NCBI RefSeq assembly: GCF_023242315.1
Contig: NZ_JALLIY010000008.1
Location: 1 to 64,000, forward strand
Length of the DNA: 64,000 nucleotides
Origin: Pseudomonas sp. MWU13-2105
GTDB lineage: Bacteria; Pseudomonadota; Gammaproteobacteria; Pseudomonadales; Pseudomonadaceae
Direction of reading: 5' to 3'
The notes beneath the pieces were generated by a model that was not told the origin of the DNA, searched no databases, and saw only the letters and a program-made list of their open reading frames with translations. Positions 1-10,345 of this stretch are shown in pieces. Made by a program: the position numbers and the translations under genes. Position 1 is the stretch's first letter. Each line of letters opens with the position of its first letter.

Positions 1-43
1 CAGACTGTGATACATAGCATCTACCAACGCTAAGGACATCACA

Positions 44-1082
44 ATGGCAAAGCCTGCTCAGCAGAAAAAAAACTCCTCTAGAAGCCAAAACAGTATGTTT
101 TTTTAATAACAAAGGAGGGGTCGGAAAAACCACCTTGGTAGCTAATTTGGCCGCCGAACTCTCTTTGAATCATAACAAAAAAGTTCTGATCATAGATGCT
201 GACCCACAGTGTAACTTAAGTCAGTATGTCTTACCCGATGAAGAGTTCATAGCAGCATACTATAACGAAGGTTCCAGGAAACCGGCCGAACCCGAGACAA
301 TATTCAGCGTGATTCGCCCGCTATCATTAGGTAAAGGGTATAATCCCAATCTACCAATCCGGCACGTAGAAGAATTTGGTATTGATGTTATTATTGGCGA
401 TCCTCGCCTCGCTTTACACGAAGACTTACTAGCCCAAGACTGGCGAGAGGCGAAAGCTGGTGGTATTAGAGGACTTAGAACCACCCTCGTATTTCACAAT
501 GTAATCCTTCAAGCTAGAAAAAATTACGATTATATATTTTTCGATATGGGGCCATCCCTTGGGGCGATCAACCGAGCAATATTGCTCGCGGTAGACTATT
601 TTGTCGTACCCATGGCAATCGATATATTTTCAAGTTGGGCGCTAAAAAATATTGGCGAGGCCGTCAAGCTCTGGGAGAAAGACTTGGCTTACGGACTTTC
701 TAACTCGGAATTCCCGTCGGAAGTACCTAGCTTTGCAAAGAAAAACTTAAAATTTGTAGGCTATGTCACTCAGCAACATAAAGAGCGTAGTCGTGACGGC
801 AGTGCAAGAATTGTAGAGGCCTATGAGGAAATTAGTAAAAAATTGCCAGCAGTAGTGAAGCAGCAGTTAAATATTTTCTATCCAACATCCATGAATCCTC
901 ACCTAGGAGTTATCAAGCATCTCGCTAGCCTTGCTCCGAAATCTCAAACGCTACACCAGCCTATGATTAGCGTAAAAGCGAAAGGAAGTTTCACGGTTTC
1001 TAGAAAACAAGCGAGGGAAATTTATCAGGCGTTAGCATTAAGGTTTTTTGAAAACATTGATCTGTTGGCGGCCCAAAAATGA
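44..1082 (+). CDS. ParA/MinD-like P-loop ATPase, 5' end out of frame
   Basis: Deviant-Walker ATPase of the ParA family. The motif KGGVGKT is encoded at 111-131, followed by IIDADPQCNLSQ (Walker A') and YDYIFFDMGPS (Walker B). The only good start is ATG at 44, preceded by AAGGAC, but that frame stops at 104-106. The ATPase frame is joined to it only if the run of eight A at 65-72 is read as seven, giving a protein of about 344 residues. Starting at the TTG at 135 would remove the nucleotide-binding loop. The stop overlaps the next start as ATGA. Codon use is AT-rich, unlike the rest of the window. ParA proteins usually position plasmids, chromosomes or protein complexes; no parB or integrase is visible here. 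The family is certain, while the role and the reality of the frameshift are open. Confidence 0.75.
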
Positions 1083-1963
1083 CTGTCATCAATCCCGACC
1101 TTATAAATGATTTAGCTGAACGGCGAACAGTGATCTTTGTTGGAGCAGGGGTCAGCGCAGGCGTGACAACTCGTAGCGGTGGGAGACTGAAGGTCTGGGA
1201 TGCATTCCTGAAAGAAAATGCAGAAAAATTAACTGATCGCGCCATTAAAAAGCAAGCCCTCGAACTAATCAGAAATGCCGACTACCTGATGGCGTGCGAG
1301 CTAATTAGCCGAGGATTGGGCGATAAAGCCTGGGAGGCAGCGCTAACTACGGAATATAATCAACGTGCTCAACCCAGTTCTCTTCAAAAGCTGATTATGC
1401 AGCTAAAACAGAGAATTATTTTAACAACGAATTTCGATTTATTCTTGGAAAAGGCCTGGGATGAAGTTAATTCAGATTCGACCCACAACCCAAAAATTCT
1501 TAAAAAATTAGACTCGAACGCTCTTCATGCCTTCAGAGACTCTGATGAATACATTATAAAAATTCACGGATCGATTGATGATCTTGATAGCATGATTTTT
1601 ACAAAAAAAGAGTATTCAGACAAGGCTTATGGAAATTGGGCATATTCAAAATTCATTGAAACCATTCTTTTAACACACACCGTAATTTTTGTCGGATTCT
1701 CGCTTGCAGATCCGGCCATTTCACAGATAATTGAAAATTACGCGCACCACCTACCACAAGCTCGCCCACATTATATTTTTCTAGCCGGTAATCAGTCAGA
1801 GACCTTTGTTCAAATAAATAAAGACCTTCGGCGGATATTCATAGTCCCATACAAAAAAACGCCAGATCACGGTGAATTGACAACCCTTTTTGAAAGAATT
1901 GTTAGCGAGGTAGATTCACGACGCAGGGAAATGAACCTTGCTGCGCTTCGGTCCAGGGAATAA
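1079..1963 (+). CDS. SIR2-domain protein (SIR2-like NAD-binding fold)
   Basis: A 294-residue protein of the SIR2-like family common in bacterial defence genes. Visible motifs are GAGVS at residues 22-26, TTNFD at 116-120, KIHGS around His163 and FVGFSLADP at 205-212. Asn118 and His163 sit where the catalytic Asn and His of NAD-consuming SIR2 defence effectors lie. SIR2 effectors such as ThsA and DSR2 deplete NAD+ on phage sensing; that role is inferred here. The gene overlaps the upstream ParA-like gene by four bases (ATGA), so the two are probably translationally coupled. It is AT-rich like its partner. A sirtuin-type deacylase role is less likely because the zinc-binding cysteines of sirtuins are absent. 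Confidence 0.85.
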   Translation: MTVINPDLINDLAERRTVIFVGAGVSAGVTTRSGGRLKVWDAFLKENAEKLTDRAIKKQALELIRNADYLMACELISRGLGDKAWEAALTTEYNQRAQPSSLQKLIMQLKQRIILTTNFDLFLEKAWDEVNSDSTHNPKILKKLDSNALHAFRDSDEYIIKIHGSIDDLDSMIFTKKEYSDKAYGNWAYSKFIETILLTHTVIFVGFSLADPAISQIIENYAHHLPQARPHYIFLAGNQSETFVQINKDLRRIFIVPYKKTPDHGELTTLFERIVSEVDSRRREMNLAALRSRE

Positions 1964-2563
1964 TGGTTTTAGTTAATATAGGGCTACAGTTGTTCGTGCC
2001 TGGATTAGTATTTCGTGAGCACCCCGCCAACTATGAAATAGTAAGCTGAAGCTGTGATTGGCATAAGAATCATGAGTGCGATCATTGCAGCGAATGACGG
2101 AGAAATTGCCGCGTGCTCACGAGTTGGCGACGCGGCCTATCCAGAAAAGATTACTGCGCCGGCGAGTAAATAGTTGCCTGCTGGGAGGCTTTATACGGAA
2201 ATGGTGACGGATTTATTTTGGTCGCAGCCCAAGACGTCATCCCTGAATGATCGTAATGCACTTCGGGTAGATCGCCATCTAGCTTGGGGCTGTGAACGAT
2301 CTTCTATACCGACTGAAATTTTTCGACTTACATACCTCCGCCACTCACATTGCGGCTCCCTACTGTGCGCGCTACCTTTTCCCTGTCGCTGCCAACTCAG
2401 CGACAGGGCCTGGAAACCCGTGGAACAGAAGATAGGCGCATAGGCGCCATCATCGATTAGATTGCTGGCGCTTTCTTCTACGGTAGGAGTAGCGCATGAA
2501 CGTTTCGACTCAAGAGCTTCAGCTTCAAGTCTCCAGCATCCACGCATTCGCTGGAGGTGCCCA
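1964..2563. other. 600-bp gap at the edge of the AT-rich segment
   Basis: No convincing gene was found here. Base composition changes from AT-rich to ordinary at about 2100-2200, which may mark the edge of the acquired segment. It holds a 26-codon hydrophobic ORF on the minus strand (2005-2085) and a perfect 11-bp hairpin (2381-2391 with 2398-2408) that has no U-tract. Confidence 0.4.
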
Positions 2564-2842
2564 ATGAGCAATCCACCCACAAGCAAAACCCTAGGCGTCA
2601 TCACCTTTTCCCAGTGTGGCTCCCAAGGACGTGAACTATTTCGCGTAAACCCCGGCGTCCCCATTCTGGAAGCCATGGAGCACGCCTCCCTCCTGCTCTA
2701 TTGCGCCAAAGCACTCTCCCTCGATGCCGCCCTGGAAAGCGACGGCGAACGCTACGCCTGGGCATCGCATTACCTGGGCGAGATGGGTAAGGCCGTCATC
2801 GACGATTTGACTCAGGGAATGTTGCGCGGGGAGAGGGGTTAA
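2564..2842 (+). CDS. small conserved Pseudomonas protein, DUF3077-like
   Basis: A 92-residue soluble protein without signal peptide or membrane helix. The start ATG at 2564 is chosen because GGAGG lies six bases upstream; an in-frame extension back to 2462 has no comparable site. The core reads FRVNPGVPILEAMEHASLLL followed by an alpha-helical stretch, a pattern of the small Pseudomonas families DUF3077/DUF6124. Their function is unknown and none is proposed. The gene stands alone between the acquired segment and tRNA-Leu and has a long, structured leader with a perfect hairpin. Family assignment is from memory of the pattern. Confidence 0.65.
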   Translation: MSNPPTSKTLGVITFSQCGSQGRELFRVNPGVPILEAMEHASLLLYCAKALSLDAALESDGERYAWASHYLGEMGKAVIDDLTQGMLRGERG

Positions 2843-2910
2843 GGACCGGGCGATCCTCGATTGATGTCGGGATTGGCGGCGGCGCACGGCAGGCTCACCG
2901 CGTTATCGTT

Positions 2911-2936
2911 CTTCGCGAGCAAGCTCGGCTCCTACA
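2911..2936. repeat. single REP-like element
   Basis: One copy of the Pseudomonas REP motif (reverse complement TGTAGGAGCCGAGC, then TTGCTCGCGAAG). It resembles the arms of the REPINs later in the window. Confidence 0.6.
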
Positions 2937-2969
2937 GGGATCGTGGTGCCTTTCGCTTTTCTGTAGGCG

Positions 2970-3003
2970 AAAAAAAAGACCTTGAAATTCAAGGTCTTTT
3001 TTT
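2970..3003 (-). terminator. terminator of tRNA-Leu
   Basis: Stem GACCTTGA/TCAAGGTC flanked by A7 and T7, so it can act on either strand. It lies directly behind the 3' end of the minus-strand tRNA-Leu gene, and probably also ends transcription of the small plus-strand gene. Confidence 0.85.
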
Positions 3004-3007
3004 AAGA

Positions 3008-3092
3008 TGGTGCCCCGAGGGAGACTCGAACTCCCACTCCTTTCGAAAACGGATTTTGAATCCGCCGCGTCTACCAATTCCGCCATCAGGGC
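3008..3092 (-). tRNA. tRNA-Leu (anticodon CAA)
   Basis: An 85-nt class II tRNA on the minus strand. The acceptor stem pairs GCCCTGA with TCGGGGC, the gene encodes its own CCA end, and the T-arm contains GTTCGAGTC. The anticodon loop is TTCAAAA, giving CAA for the UUG codon. A long variable arm is present as expected for leucine. Its 3' end points toward the AT-rich segment at 1-1963; tRNA 3' ends are common integration sites. Confidence 0.95.
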
Positions 3093-3105
3093 TCAATGGC
3101 GGCGA

Positions 3106-3134
3106 AGTATAGAGACGTGTTTACCGTTGGTCAA
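3106..3134 (-). promoter_or_regulatory. sigma-70 promoter of tRNA-Leu
   Basis: On the minus strand TTGACC is separated by exactly 17 bases from TATACT, 13 bases before the tRNA 5' end. This is a near-consensus promoter with a short leader, typical of stable RNA genes. Confidence 0.8.
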
Positions 3135-3200
3135 TCGGCTTTCGTGGTCAATTTTTACGATTTCCGCTAAACTTCCCGGCCCTGCTGAACGAACCCCATC

Positions 3201-5395
<2,195 letters not shown>

Positions 5396-5431
5396 ATTTT
5401 CAGAACTGAATTCTTGCAACTGGAGTGCTAA

Positions 5432-5773
5432 ATGAGCTTTTTCATCTCTAACGCGTTCGCGGACGGTGCCGCACCGGCTGCTGCCGCCGGTCCGATGGGC
5501 GGTGGTTTCGAATGGATTTTCCTGGTCGGCTTCCTGGTCATCTTCTACCTGATGATCTGGCGTCCACAGGCCAAGCGCGCCAAGGAGCAGAAGAACCTGC
5601 TGGGCAACCTGGCCAAGGGCGACGAAGTGGTCACCACTGGTGGTATCGCCGGCAAGATCACCAAGGTCAGCGACGATTTCGTGGTGCTGGAAGTGTCCGA
5701 CACCGTCGAAATGAAGTTTCAGAAGGGCGCCATCGCGGCCACCCTGCCTAAAGGCACGCTGAAAGCGATCTAG
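5432..5773 (+). CDS. yajC: Sec translocon accessory subunit YajC
   Basis: A 113-residue protein with one membrane helix at about residues 26-43, followed by the basic stretch WRPQAKRAKEQK and a small cytoplasmic domain. YajC associates with SecD and SecF, which follow immediately, and with the SecYEG channel. TGGAG lies nine bases before the ATG. Between yajC and secD is only a GC-rich hairpin (about 5797-5815), so the genes are probably cotranscribed. Confidence 0.96.
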   Translation: MSFFISNAFADGAAPAAAAGPMGGGFEWIFLVGFLVIFYLMIWRPQAKRAKEQKNLLGNLAKGDEVVTTGGIAGKITKVSDDFVVLEVSDTVEMKFQKGAIAATLPKGTLKAI

Positions 5774-5835
5774 GTTTCAACTCTTAACAATCGACGGGGC
5801 GCGCAAGGCGCCCCGCGTCATAAGCGGGCGGCGTG

Positions 5836-7704
5836 ATGCTGAACAAATACCCTCTGTGGAAATACCTACTGATCCTGGCGGTGCTGGCGGTCGGTTTTAT
5901 TTATTCCGCTCCCAATCTCTATCCTGACGATCCGGCGATCCAGGTCAGCGGCGCAAGTACTGCACTGCAGGTCACCCAGGTCGATCTGGACCGCGTGAGC
6001 AAGGCGCTCACCGACGCCGGGATCGCCGTCAAGGGCGCCACCCTGGCTGCCGGCGGCAAAGGCGGCCTGGTCCGTTTGACCAAGCAGGAAGACCAACTGC
6101 CGGCCAAGGACGTGGTACGCAAAGCCCTTGGCGACGACTATGTCGTGGCCCTGAACCTGGCACAGACCACTCCGCAATGGCTGCGCAGCCTCGGCGCGCA
6201 CCCGATGAAGCTGGGCCTGGACTTGTCCGGTGGTGTGCACTTCCTGCTGGAAGTGGACATGGAAAAAGCCGTTGACGCCCGCCTGAAAGTCTATGACGGC
6301 GACGTCAAGAGCCTGCTGCGCAAGGAGCGTGTGCGTTATCGCACCCTGCCGCCATTCAATGGCGCCATCCAGTTGGGCTTTGCTGACACGGATACCCGCG
6401 AGCAGGCCCGTGCATTGGTCCGCAAGAACTTCAACGATTTCGACATTGTAACGGCCGATCTCAACGATCAGCCGGTACTGCGTCTGGCGATGACCCCGGC
6501 CAAGCTGGCGGAAATCCGCGAATACTCCATCAAGCAGAACTTGACCACGGTCCGTAACCGCGTCAACGAGCTGGGTGTGGCCGAGCCACTGGTACAGCGT
6601 CAGGGTGCCAACCGCATCGTGGTCGAGCTGCCGGGCGTACAGGACACCGCTGAAGCCAAGCGGATCCTCGGCAAGACCGCCAACCTGGAGTTCCGTCTGG
6701 CCGCCGAGCCGGGGGCTTCGAAGGCGACCTCCGAGGAGTTCGAGTTCCGTGAAGGCAATCGTCCTCCGGCGCAGATCGAGCGTGGCCTGATCATCACCGG
6801 TGACCAGGTGACCGATGCCAAGGCCGGCTTCGACGAGCACGGTCGTCCACAGGTGAACATCAAGCTTGATGGTCACGGTGGCGAGCTGATGAGCCGGGCG
6901 ACCCGTAGCAACGTCGGTCGCAGCATGGCGGTGATCTTCATCGAGCAGAAGCCGATCACCACCTACACCAAGCAGGTCGTCAACGGCGTCGAGAAAGACG
7001 TGCCGGTGCAGACCTTCAAGGAAGAGAAGAAGATCATCAGCCTGGCGACCATCCAGTCGCCGCTGGGCAGTCAGTTCCGCATCACCGGCCTGAACGGCCA
7101 GGGCGAGTCCTCGGAACTGGCGCTGCTGCTGCGTGCCGGTGGTCTGGCCGCGCCGATGTACTTCGCTGAAGAACGTACCATCGGCCCGAGCCTGGGTGCC
7201 GACAACATCACCAAGGGTATCGATGCGTCGCTGTGGGGCATGCTGTTCGTCTCGCTGTTCATCATCGCCATCTACCGCTTCTTCGGCGTCATTGCCACCG
7301 TGGCGCTGGCTTTCAACATGGTTGCCTTGCTGGCGCTGATGTCCCTGCTGGGGGCGACGCTGACCCTGCCGGGCATCGCCGGTATCGTCCTGACCATGGG
7401 CATGGCGGTGGACGCCAACGTGCTGATTTTCTCGCGGATACGTGAAGAGATTGCCGCGGGAATGACGGTGCAGCGAGCGATCAACGAAGGCTTTGGTCGT
7501 GCGTTCACGGCGATTGTCGACGCCAACCTGACCACCTTGCTGGTGGGCGGCATCCTCTTTGCCATGGGCACCGGCCCGGTCAAAGGCTTTGCGGTGACCA
7601 TGTCCCTCGGGATCTTTACCTCGATGTTCACGGCCATTCTGGTGACCCGCGCGATGGTCAACCTGATCTTCGGCGGTCGTGACTTCAAGAAGTTGTGGAT
7701 TTAA
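5836..7704 (+). CDS. secD: protein translocase subunit SecD
   Basis: SecD with SecF uses the proton gradient to pull proteins out of the SecYEG channel. The 622-residue product has an N-terminal membrane helix, a large periplasmic domain with LGLDLSGGVHFLLEVD near residue 130, and five C-terminal helices containing GMAVDANVLIFSRIREE. The ATG at 5836 gives the family N-terminus MLNKYPLWKY; a GTG one codon upstream (5833) is the alternative. It is followed after nine bases by secF. Confidence 0.97.
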   Translation: MLNKYPLWKYLLILAVLAVGFIYSAPNLYPDDPAIQVSGASTALQVTQVDLDRVSKALTDAGIAVKGATLAAGGKGGLVRLTKQEDQLPAKDVVRKALGDDYVVALNLAQTTPQWLRSLGAHPMKLGLDLSGGVHFLLEVDMEKAVDARLKVYDGDVKSLLRKERVRYRTLPPFNGAIQLGFADTDTREQARALVRKNFNDFDIVTADLNDQPVLRLAMTPAKLAEIREYSIKQNLTTVRNRVNELGVAEPLVQRQGANRIVVELPGVQDTAEAKRILGKTANLEFRLAAEPGASKATSEEFEFREGNRPPAQIERGLIITGDQVTDAKAGFDEHGRPQVNIKLDGHGGELMSRATRSNVGRSMAVIFIEQKPITTYTKQVVNGVEKDVPVQTFKEEKKIISLATIQSPLGSQFRITGLNGQGESSELALLLRAGGLAAPMYFAEERTIGPSLGADNITKGIDASLWGMLFVSLFIIAIYRFFGVIATVALAFNMVALLALMSLLGATLTLPGIAGIVLTMGMAVDANVLIFSRIREEIAAGMTVQRAINEGFGRAFTAIVDANLTTLLVGGILFAMGTGPVKGFAVTMSLGIFTSMFTAILVTRAMVNLIFGGRDFKKLWI

Positions 7705-7713
7705 GGGGCTGCC

Positions 7714-8628
7714 ATGTTACGTACTATCAACTTCATGGGTGTTCGCAACGTTGCGTTCGGCTTCACCCTGTTCCTCACTGCATTGGCCTTGTTCAGCTGC
7801 TTCCACAAGGGCATGAACTACGGCCTGGACTTTACCGGCGGTACGCTCATCGAGCTGACCTACGAGCATGCGGCGGATGTCTCCAAGGTGCGCGAGCAGC
7901 TGAGTGAGTCCGGTTATCACGAGGCGATCGTGCAGAGTTTTGGCGCGACCACCGACCTGCTGGTGCGGATGCCGGGGGCGGACCCGCAGCTGGGCCATCA
8001 GGTGGCCGAGGCGCTGCAGAAGGTCGGCGGCGATAACCCGGCGCAGATCAAGCGCGTCGAGTTCGTCGGTCCGCAGGTCGGTGAAGAGCTGCGCGACCAG
8101 GGCGGCCTCGGCATGCTCATGGCGCTGGGCGGCGTCCTGATCTACCTGGCGTTCCGCTTCCAGTGGAAATTCGCGGTCGGTGCCATCGTCTCGCTGATCC
8201 ACGACGTGGTGGTGACCGTGGGTATCCTCTCGTTCTTCCAGGTCACCTTCGACCTGACGGTGCTGGCGGCGGTACTGGCGATCATCGGTTACTCGCTCAA
8301 CGACACCATCGTGGTCTTCGACCGGGTGCGCGAGAACTTCCGGGTGCTGCGCAAGGCCAGCCTGATCGAGAACATCAACGTCTCGACCACCCAGACCCTG
8401 CTGCGGACCATGGCGACGTCGATCTCCACCCTGTTGGCGATTACCGCGCTGCTGTTCTTTGGTGGCGACAACCTGTTCGGCTTCTCCATTGCCCTGTTCG
8501 TCGGGGTGTTGGCGGGTACCTACTCGTCGATCTACATCGCCAACGTGGTGCTGATCTGGCTGAATCTGAACAGCGAGGATTTGATTCCTCCGGCCAATAC
8601 CCAGAAGGAAGTCGACGACCGTCCTTGA
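7714..8628 (+). CDS. secF: protein translocase subunit SecF
   Basis: A 304-residue partner of SecD with six predicted membrane helices. Signature segments are MNYGLDFTGGTLIEL in the periplasmic N-terminal part and SLNDTIVVFDRVREN in the membrane part. It is the last gene of the queA-tgt-yajC-secD-secF run and is followed 28 bases later by a strong terminator. Confidence 0.97.
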   Translation: MLRTINFMGVRNVAFGFTLFLTALALFSCFHKGMNYGLDFTGGTLIELTYEHAADVSKVREQLSESGYHEAIVQSFGATTDLLVRMPGADPQLGHQVAEALQKVGGDNPAQIKRVEFVGPQVGEELRDQGGLGMLMALGGVLIYLAFRFQWKFAVGAIVSLIHDVVVTVGILSFFQVTFDLTVLAAVLAIIGYSLNDTIVVFDRVRENFRVLRKASLIENINVSTTQTLLRTMATSISTLLAITALLFFGGDNLFGFSIALFVGVLAGTYSSIYIANVVLIWLNLNSEDLIPPANTQKEVDDRP

Positions 8629-8656
8629 CGCGAATCGCTCCCCTGGTTGTCAGCTG

Positions 8657-8689
8657 AAAGGCGCGAGTGTTGAACTCGCGCCTTTTTTT
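8657..8689 (+). terminator. terminator after secF
   Basis: Stem AAAGGCGCGAGT / ACTCGCGCCTTT with a five-base loop, running into a T7 tract. It ends the queA-secF transcription unit. Confidence 0.9.
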
Positions 8690-8748
8690 GTACTCCAAGG
8701 CTAGGAGAGCGCGGGCATTGATCCGCTTGTGATGGTCAGGAGATTCAC

Positions 8749-9315
8749 ATGAACAAGTCGTTGCTGGTGGGTGCGGTATTGGGTGCTGTCGGTGTGACTG
8801 CCGGGGGTGCTGTTGCCACCTATAGCCTGGTAAAAAGCGGCCCTGAGTATGCGCAAGTATTGGCGGTAGAGCCGGTCAAGACTCAAATCAAGACCCCGCG
8901 CCAGGTTTGTGAAGATGTCGCGGTCACCCGGCAGAAGCCGGTCCAGGATGAGCACCGGCTGGCCGGTACCGCACTGGGTGCGGTGGGCGGTGGCTTGCTC
9001 GGCAGCCTGGTCGGTGGCGGTCGCGGCAAGACCCTGGCCACCGTGGTCGGTGCGGTCGGTGGCGGTTACGCGGGTAACAAGGTGCAGGAGGGCATGCAGG
9101 AGCGTGACACCTACACCACGACCCAGAAGCGCTGCAACACGGTCAACGACGTCAGCGACAGGGTTGTCGGCTACGACGTGCGTTACCAGTTGGGCGGCAA
9201 GGAAGGCAAGATCCGCATGGATCGCGATCCGGGCAACCAGATCCCGGTGGACAAGGACGGTCATCTGGTCCTCAGCCAGAACCAGGGGCAGCCAGCCCAG
9301 CAGCCGGGCCAGTAA
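8749..9315 (+). CDS. glycine-zipper 2TM domain envelope protein
   Basis: A 188-residue protein with an N-terminal hydrophobic segment (residues 5-26) that is either a signal peptide or an anchor. A glycine-zipper block (about residues 72-108) reads AGTALGAVGGGLLGSLVGGG and then VVGAVGGGYAGNKVQ. Two cysteines flank it (in QVCEDV and KRCNTV). Glycine-zipper proteins of this kind sit in the outer membrane or periplasm, and their function is mostly unknown. The tail is Gln/Pro rich. It is a single gene between two terminators, so it has its own promoter. Confidence 0.85.
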   Translation: MNKSLLVGAVLGAVGVTAGGAVATYSLVKSGPEYAQVLAVEPVKTQIKTPRQVCEDVAVTRQKPVQDEHRLAGTALGAVGGGLLGSLVGGGRGKTLATVVGAVGGGYAGNKVQEGMQERDTYTTTQKRCNTVNDVSDRVVGYDVRYQLGGKEGKIRMDRDPGNQIPVDKDGHLVLSQNQGQPAQQPGQ

Positions 9316-9333
9316 GGCCTTCCGTAGAGACAT

Positions 9334-9372
9334 AAAAAATGCCCCGTATCGCAAGATACGGGGCATTTTTTT
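9334..9372. terminator. bidirectional terminator between the glycine-zipper gene and suhB
   Basis: Stem AAAAAATGCCCCGTATC / GATACGGGGCATTTTTT with loop GCAA. A6 on one side and T7 on the other allow it to serve both convergent genes. Confidence 0.92.
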
Positions 9373-9385
9373 GTTCGGCGAAAGC

Positions 9386-10201
9386 CTAGCGCTTCAGCGA
9401 GGCCGGCAGGTGCGGCTGGATCGCCGTCAGCACGGCCTTGAAGCACTTGGTGTTGCCGGCAACGATATGGCCTTTTTCCAGGAAGTCGTGACCGCCGGTG
9501 AAGTCGCTCACCAGGCCGCCGGCCTCTTGGATCAGCAGGGCGCCTGCCGCCATGTCCCACTCGGACAGGCCCGACTCCCAGAACGCATCGAAGCGACCGG
9601 CGGCCACATAGGCCAGGTCGAGGCTCGCGGCACCGGCGCGGCGGATGCCGGCGGTCTGGCCGACCAGGGCGCGGAACATGCCCAGGTAGTTGTCCAGGTT
9701 GTCCATCTGGTCGTCACGGAACGGGAAGCCGGTACCCAGCAGGGCGCCGTCCAGGCTGGTGCGGCCGCTGACGCGCAGGCGCCGACCGTTGAGCTGGGCG
9801 CCACGGCCACGGGAGGCGGTGAATTCTTCCTGGCGGACCGGGTCGAGGACCACGGCGTGCTCGAGGCGACCACGGTATTTGCAGGCGATGCTGACCGCGA
9901 AGTGCGGGATGCCGCGCAGGAAGTTGGTGGTGCCATCGAGGGGGTCGATGATCCACAGGTATTCTTCGCCTTCGCCGCTGCCGGCGTGGAAGCCGGTTTC
10001 TTCGCCACGGATGCCGTGGGTCGGATAGGCCTTGCGCAGCGCGTCGATAATTTTCTGTTCGGCGGCGCGATCCACTTCGGACACATAGTCCTTGGCGTCT
10101 TTTTCGTCGACCTTGATGGTATCCAGGCGCTCGATGGAGCGGAAAATCAATTCACTGGCGCTGCGGGCGGCGCGCAGCGCGATATTCAGCATGGGCTGCA
10201 T
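9386..10201 (-). CDS. suhB: inositol monophosphatase family protein SuhB
   Basis: A 271-residue phosphatase of the inositol monophosphatase fold. Metal ligands are visible as GEETG (Glu67, Glu68) and IIDPLDGTTNF (Asp86, Asp89), plus the C-terminal WDMAAGALLIQEAGG. SuhB hydrolyses inositol-1-phosphate and also joins ribosomal-RNA antitermination complexes in gamma-proteobacteria. In Pseudomonas it affects virulence and motility. The start at 10201 is preferred over 10207 because AGGTGA then sits about seven bases upstream. It is divergent from trmJ. Confidence 0.96.
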   Translation of the reverse strand: MQPMLNIALRAARSASELIFRSIERLDTIKVDEKDAKDYVSEVDRAAEQKIIDALRKAYPTHGIRGEETGFHAGSGEGEEYLWIIDPLDGTTNFLRGIPHFAVSIACKYRGRLEHAVVLDPVRQEEFTASRGRGAQLNGRRLRVSGRTSLDGALLGTGFPFRDDQMDNLDNYLGMFRALVGQTAGIRRAGAASLDLAYVAAGRFDAFWESGLSEWDMAAGALLIQEAGGLVSDFTGGHDFLEKGHIVAGNTKCFKAVLTAIQPHLPASLKR

Positions 10202-10345
10202 GGACATTTCACCTAGAGTGTTAAAGAAAGCCGAACATTCTACCAGAAAAGTCCCGGGGGAGAAGGACGACGTTGGCGCTCGTGGCGCAATCCCCAGTGC
10301 TTCTGTAAGATTTGCTCCCCTTCGCCGAGTCTGAGAGTGTCTCTC

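Noticed and set aside
2381-2408. Perfect 11-bp hairpin as a terminator
   Set aside because: No T-tract follows on either strand, so it is not an intrinsic terminator; its role is unknown.
2174-2443. 89-codon ORF in the spacer before the DUF3077-like gene
   Set aside because: Atypical composition, no recognisable motif, covers a perfect hairpin, and is matched by an open frame on the other strand.
1-3000. Direct repeat of the tRNA-Leu 3' end as an attachment site
   Set aside because: No second copy of the tRNA 3' end was seen to the left of the tRNA within the window.
3093-3200. Possible preQ1 riboswitch before queA
   Set aside because: The leader is short and no preQ1-type pseudoknot sequence was recognised; a tRNA promoter and a weak queA promoter explain the interval.
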